Shown here piece by piece: positions 20,259 to 22,268 of a stretch of 22,268 nt of DNA. The stretch lies in the IMG/VR virus record IMGVR_UViG_3300032235_000491, positions 1 through 22,268 of that record; one strand, given 5' to 3'. Position 1 is the first letter of the stretch. The number at the start of each line of letters is the position of its first letter. The position numbers and the translations under genes were made by a program. The stretch comes from a virus. The notes beneath the pieces were generated by a model. It was not told the origin of the DNA. It searched no databases and worked only from the letters and a program-made list of their open reading frames with translations.

Positions 20259-21442
20259 CTATTTAGAATAGGTTCTAATTCGGGAAATAACTCTAAAGTG
20301 TTTTCATTTCTTATTTTATCTAAAGCATTTATATATTTTTTAAATTTTGGTATTAAATGAGTATTATCATCATCCAATCTTAAAATATTTTTCATCACCT
20401 CAAATTGTTCTATGGATGTTTTTGAATTATTTGGGATTAAAAAGTCATTAATATGTTCATCTATTTTTTCAATTAATTTCATTTTCATTTCATTAGGAAA
20501 AATATCAATCGAAAGATATTTAGGTCCTGTTAAAAAATATATATTAAAATTATCTACGGTAGATATTAAATTATCTTCATATAATTTTTTATGAAAATCA
20601 AACACATGAAAGGAATTTATTGCTTGATATACACAATCTATTGTGTATGAATTCCCATAATATTCCTTAAGATAATTTATATTTTTAACCGTATTATCCC
20701 AATTTAAACCCTTTCGTATCATTTCACCCCACTTACCATATCCATCCAAACTTATAGTTAATTCAATATCATTAAATTTTTTCCAAAGATCTATTATATT
20801 TTTATTCTTATAATTTATAATACTAAAATTGGTATTATACTTTATTTTAACATCATATTTTTCCAATTCTATCAATTTATCAATAATTTTATAATGTTCA
20901 TCCATGATCAGTGGTTCTCCACCGACAAAATATATTTCTTCAACAATATCAAATAAAGGTTCTATATCTGCCCAAACATCTATTTTTTGTACTGGATTAG
21001 TTTCAGTATCTTTTAAAACTTTTTTTATCTCAGATCCCCAAGAACTACTAAATTCTGGGCAACACATTCTACACTTAAAATTACAAACATTACTGAATCT
21101 AAAATCCCAATAAACAAAATTAAACTTATTTACTGATCCATCATTTTGAGTACTTTTAACGACATCAAAGTGGTGTTTATATTTTTTATTAACTTTTTTT
21201 CTTAAACTATCATTACCATTTTGTTCATTGAAATTACAATCTTTACATATATCCAAGTCTTTACCTTTCAATAAATCAATTCTAAATTTTCTAACAGAAT
21301 AACTATTCCATATTTCACGCAATGAACTTGTTTTTATATTGCCGAAGTTATATTCATAATTAGAAACACAGCATGGATGAACATGCCCATCTTGTCTAAC
21401 ATGCAATCCTACCCACGGCATTATACAAAAATGTTCATTCAT
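20255..21442 (-). CDS. Radical SAM protein with N-terminal SPASM-like region
   Basis: A 395-residue protein. Cysteines at 6, 24, 25, 66 and 69 (FCIMPWVGLHV, HPCCVSN, CKDCNF) resemble a SPASM/twitch auxiliary-cluster region, here placed before the core. CNFKCRMC at 120-127 is the CxxxCxxC motif, and YFVGGEPLI near residue 172 binds SAM. SPASM enzymes commonly modify peptides, sugars or protein side chains. The gene is extremely AT-rich compared with gnd upstream and the porin, a sign of separate origin. The substrate is unknown. AAGG lies about 12 bases before the ATG. Confidence 0.85.
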   Translation of the reverse strand: MNEHFCIMPWVGLHVRQDGHVHPCCVSNYEYNFGNIKTSSLREIWNSYSVRKFRIDLLKGKDLDICKDCNFNEQNGNDSLRKKVNKKYKHHFDVVKSTQNDGSVNKFNFVYWDFRFSNVCNFKCRMCCPEFSSSWGSEIKKVLKDTETNPVQKIDVWADIEPLFDIVEEIYFVGGEPLIMDEHYKIIDKLIELEKYDVKIKYNTNFSIINYKNKNIIDLWKKFNDIELTISLDGYGKWGEMIRKGLNWDNTVKNINYLKEYYGNSYTIDCVYQAINSFHVFDFHKKLYEDNLISTVDNFNIYFLTGPKYLSIDIFPNEMKMKLIEKIDEHINDFLIPNNSKTSIEQFEVMKNILRLDDDNTHLIPKFKKYINALDKIRNENTLELFPELEPILNS

Positions 21443-21447
21443 AAAAA

Positions 21448-21570
21448 TTACTTGTTACCTTTTCTATGTATGTAATCTATACCAATTATAGGTACAACAA
21501 TTATCCCAAATCCACAAAGTCCCAACCAAACTGGACTTGCTGCTAAAAATTCTATCAAGTGAAAAACCAT
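21448..21570 (-). CDS. Small membrane protein, 40 residues
   Basis: Reads MVFHLIEFLAASPVWLGLCG then FGIIVVPIIGIDYIHRKGNK. A hydrophobic N-terminal part, one main transmembrane helix and a basic C-terminus. Its ATG overlaps the gnd stop as TAATG, so it is translated after gnd. No function is recognised. Confidence 0.65.
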   Translation of the reverse strand: MVFHLIEFLAASPVWLGLCGFGIIVVPIIGIDYIHRKGNK

Positions 21571-22268
21571 TATCTTGTATGATGTCCTCCAAACATATAA
21601 CGCATTCCGTTTAAGATCTTTGCTCCGAAAGATCCGAGATTGCGTGAGTTAAATCTCTCAAAAAGGGCAGTAGTAATAACAGGTGCGGGAACCCCCAGAT
21701 CCACAGCGGCAGAAACAGTCCAACGACCCTCACCGCTGTCGGATACACCTCCAGAGAACTGTTTAAGGCTATTATCCCTGCGTAACACATCAGCAGTAAG
21801 ATCAAGTAACCAAGACCCAACCACGCTACCACGACGCCATAACTCAGCAACCTCAGCAACGTCAATATCATAGCAATATGATTCTGGATCCGCCATAGGG
21901 GCAACTTCCGCATCTCCTTCTCTGACATACTGAGAACCTGCATTTGCATTTTTAATGATGTTAAATCCTTCGGCATATGCTTGCATAATACCATACTCAA
22001 TTCCATTGTGAACCATCTTCACAAAGTGTCCAGCACCTGGACCACCACAATGCAACCATCCATATTCAGCAGAAGTCACATCAGATGTTGGATCCGTTCT
22101 ATGGCAGGAGTGAATATCTGGGGAGAGGGCGGAGAATATCTTTGCACAAGTGGCGACTGCAGTATCTCCACCTCCAACCATAAGACAGTATCCACGATCC
22201 AAACCGTAAACACCACCACTAGTGCCGCAATCAATATACTGGATGCCCTGCTTTGCAAGTCGTTCTGC
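21570..22268 (-). CDS. gnd: 6-phosphogluconate dehydrogenase, 3' part, cut by window edge
   Basis: 233 codons of the C-terminal portion; the start lies beyond 22268. Visible: YIDCGTSGGVYGLDRGYC (NADP-domain end with the Ser-Gly-Gly substrate loop), GGPGAGHFVKMVHNGIEYGI (catalytic Lys and His-Asn), and ENCL-free helical C-terminus ending FGGHHTR. It belongs to the short decarboxylating form (about 300-340 residues) rather than the long 470-residue form. It oxidises 6-phosphogluconate to ribulose-5-phosphate with NADPH production. Cyanophages carry gnd as an auxiliary gene to supply NADPH and pentoses for nucleotides. GC content is higher than in the downstream radical SAM gene. Confidence 0.93.
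   Translation of the reverse strand, partial: AERLAKQGIQYIDCGTSGGVYGLDRGYCLMVGGGDTAVATCAKIFSALSPDIHSCHRTDPTSDVTSAEYGWLHCGGPGAGHFVKMVHNGIEYGIMQAYAEGFNIIKNANAGSQYVREGDAEVAPMADPESYCYDIDVAEVAELWRRGSVVGSWLLDLTADVLRRDNSLKQFSGGVSDSGEGRWTVSAAVDLGVPAPVITTALFERFNSRNLGSFGAKILNGMRYMFGGHHTR

Noticed and set aside
1-22268. CRISPR array, insertion sequence or integrase-linked attachment site
   Set aside because: No regularly spaced direct repeats, transposase or integrase motifs were seen on either strand.

Overview
The window looks like part of a T4-like cyanophage (tailed myovirus of marine Synechococcus or Prochlorococcus). The reasons are two high-light-inducible (Hli) genes, a truncated 6-phosphogluconate dehydrogenase (gnd), a phage lysozyme, a T4-type late promoter octamer (TATAAATA) in front of the lysis-type genes, two tRNA genes, many genes of 29-90 codons, and near-continuous stop/start overlaps (TAATG, TGATG, ATGA). 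A cyanobacterial genomic island cannot be fully excluded because no capsid or tail gene is in view.

Layout. (1) 1-315 is a non-coding region with a near-consensus promoter pointing left and several hairpins. (2) 316-2525, the only rightward block, holds four exported or membrane-linked proteins of unknown function, the first two paralogous. (3) 2517-6452, leftward, is a lysis-type cluster: a C39-like cysteine peptidase, a GH24 lysozyme sharing an N-terminal module with the peptidase, a holin-like membrane protein, an exported HExxH metallopeptidase, a staphylococcal-type nuclease and small genes. (4) 6478-9194 is an auxiliary block with tightly packed control signals: peroxiredoxin, a 29-residue membrane peptide, two Hli proteins and a host-type SLH/OprB porin. 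(5) 9190-17625 is an uninterrupted ten-gene sugar cluster: GDP-mannose dehydratase, GDP-fucose synthase, GT11 fucosyltransferase, GT6 transferase, two related putative transferases, a HAD-nucleotidyltransferase fusion, a GDPD-like protein, GT4 and GT25. (6) 17661-22268 holds two radical SAM enzymes, a structured 3' region, small phage genes, a CAT-anticodon tRNA, tRNA-Pro, a 2OG-Fe(II) oxygenase, a Phd-like antitoxin, a small membrane protein and the 3' part of gnd.

How it may work together. The sugar cluster can make GDP-L-fucose and has a GT11 and a GT6 side by side. In animals this pair of families builds the H antigen and then the A/B antigen, so the phage may build a fucosylated, blood-group-like cap on host lipopolysaccharide or on virion proteins. 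The auxiliary genes (Hli, peroxiredoxin, porin, gnd) fit maintenance of light capture, redox balance, nutrient uptake and NADPH supply during infection. The porin leader carries 8-bp repeats at 11-bp spacing that resemble a cyanobacterial Pho box, which would place it under host phosphate control. All functional statements are read from motifs; no database search was made.
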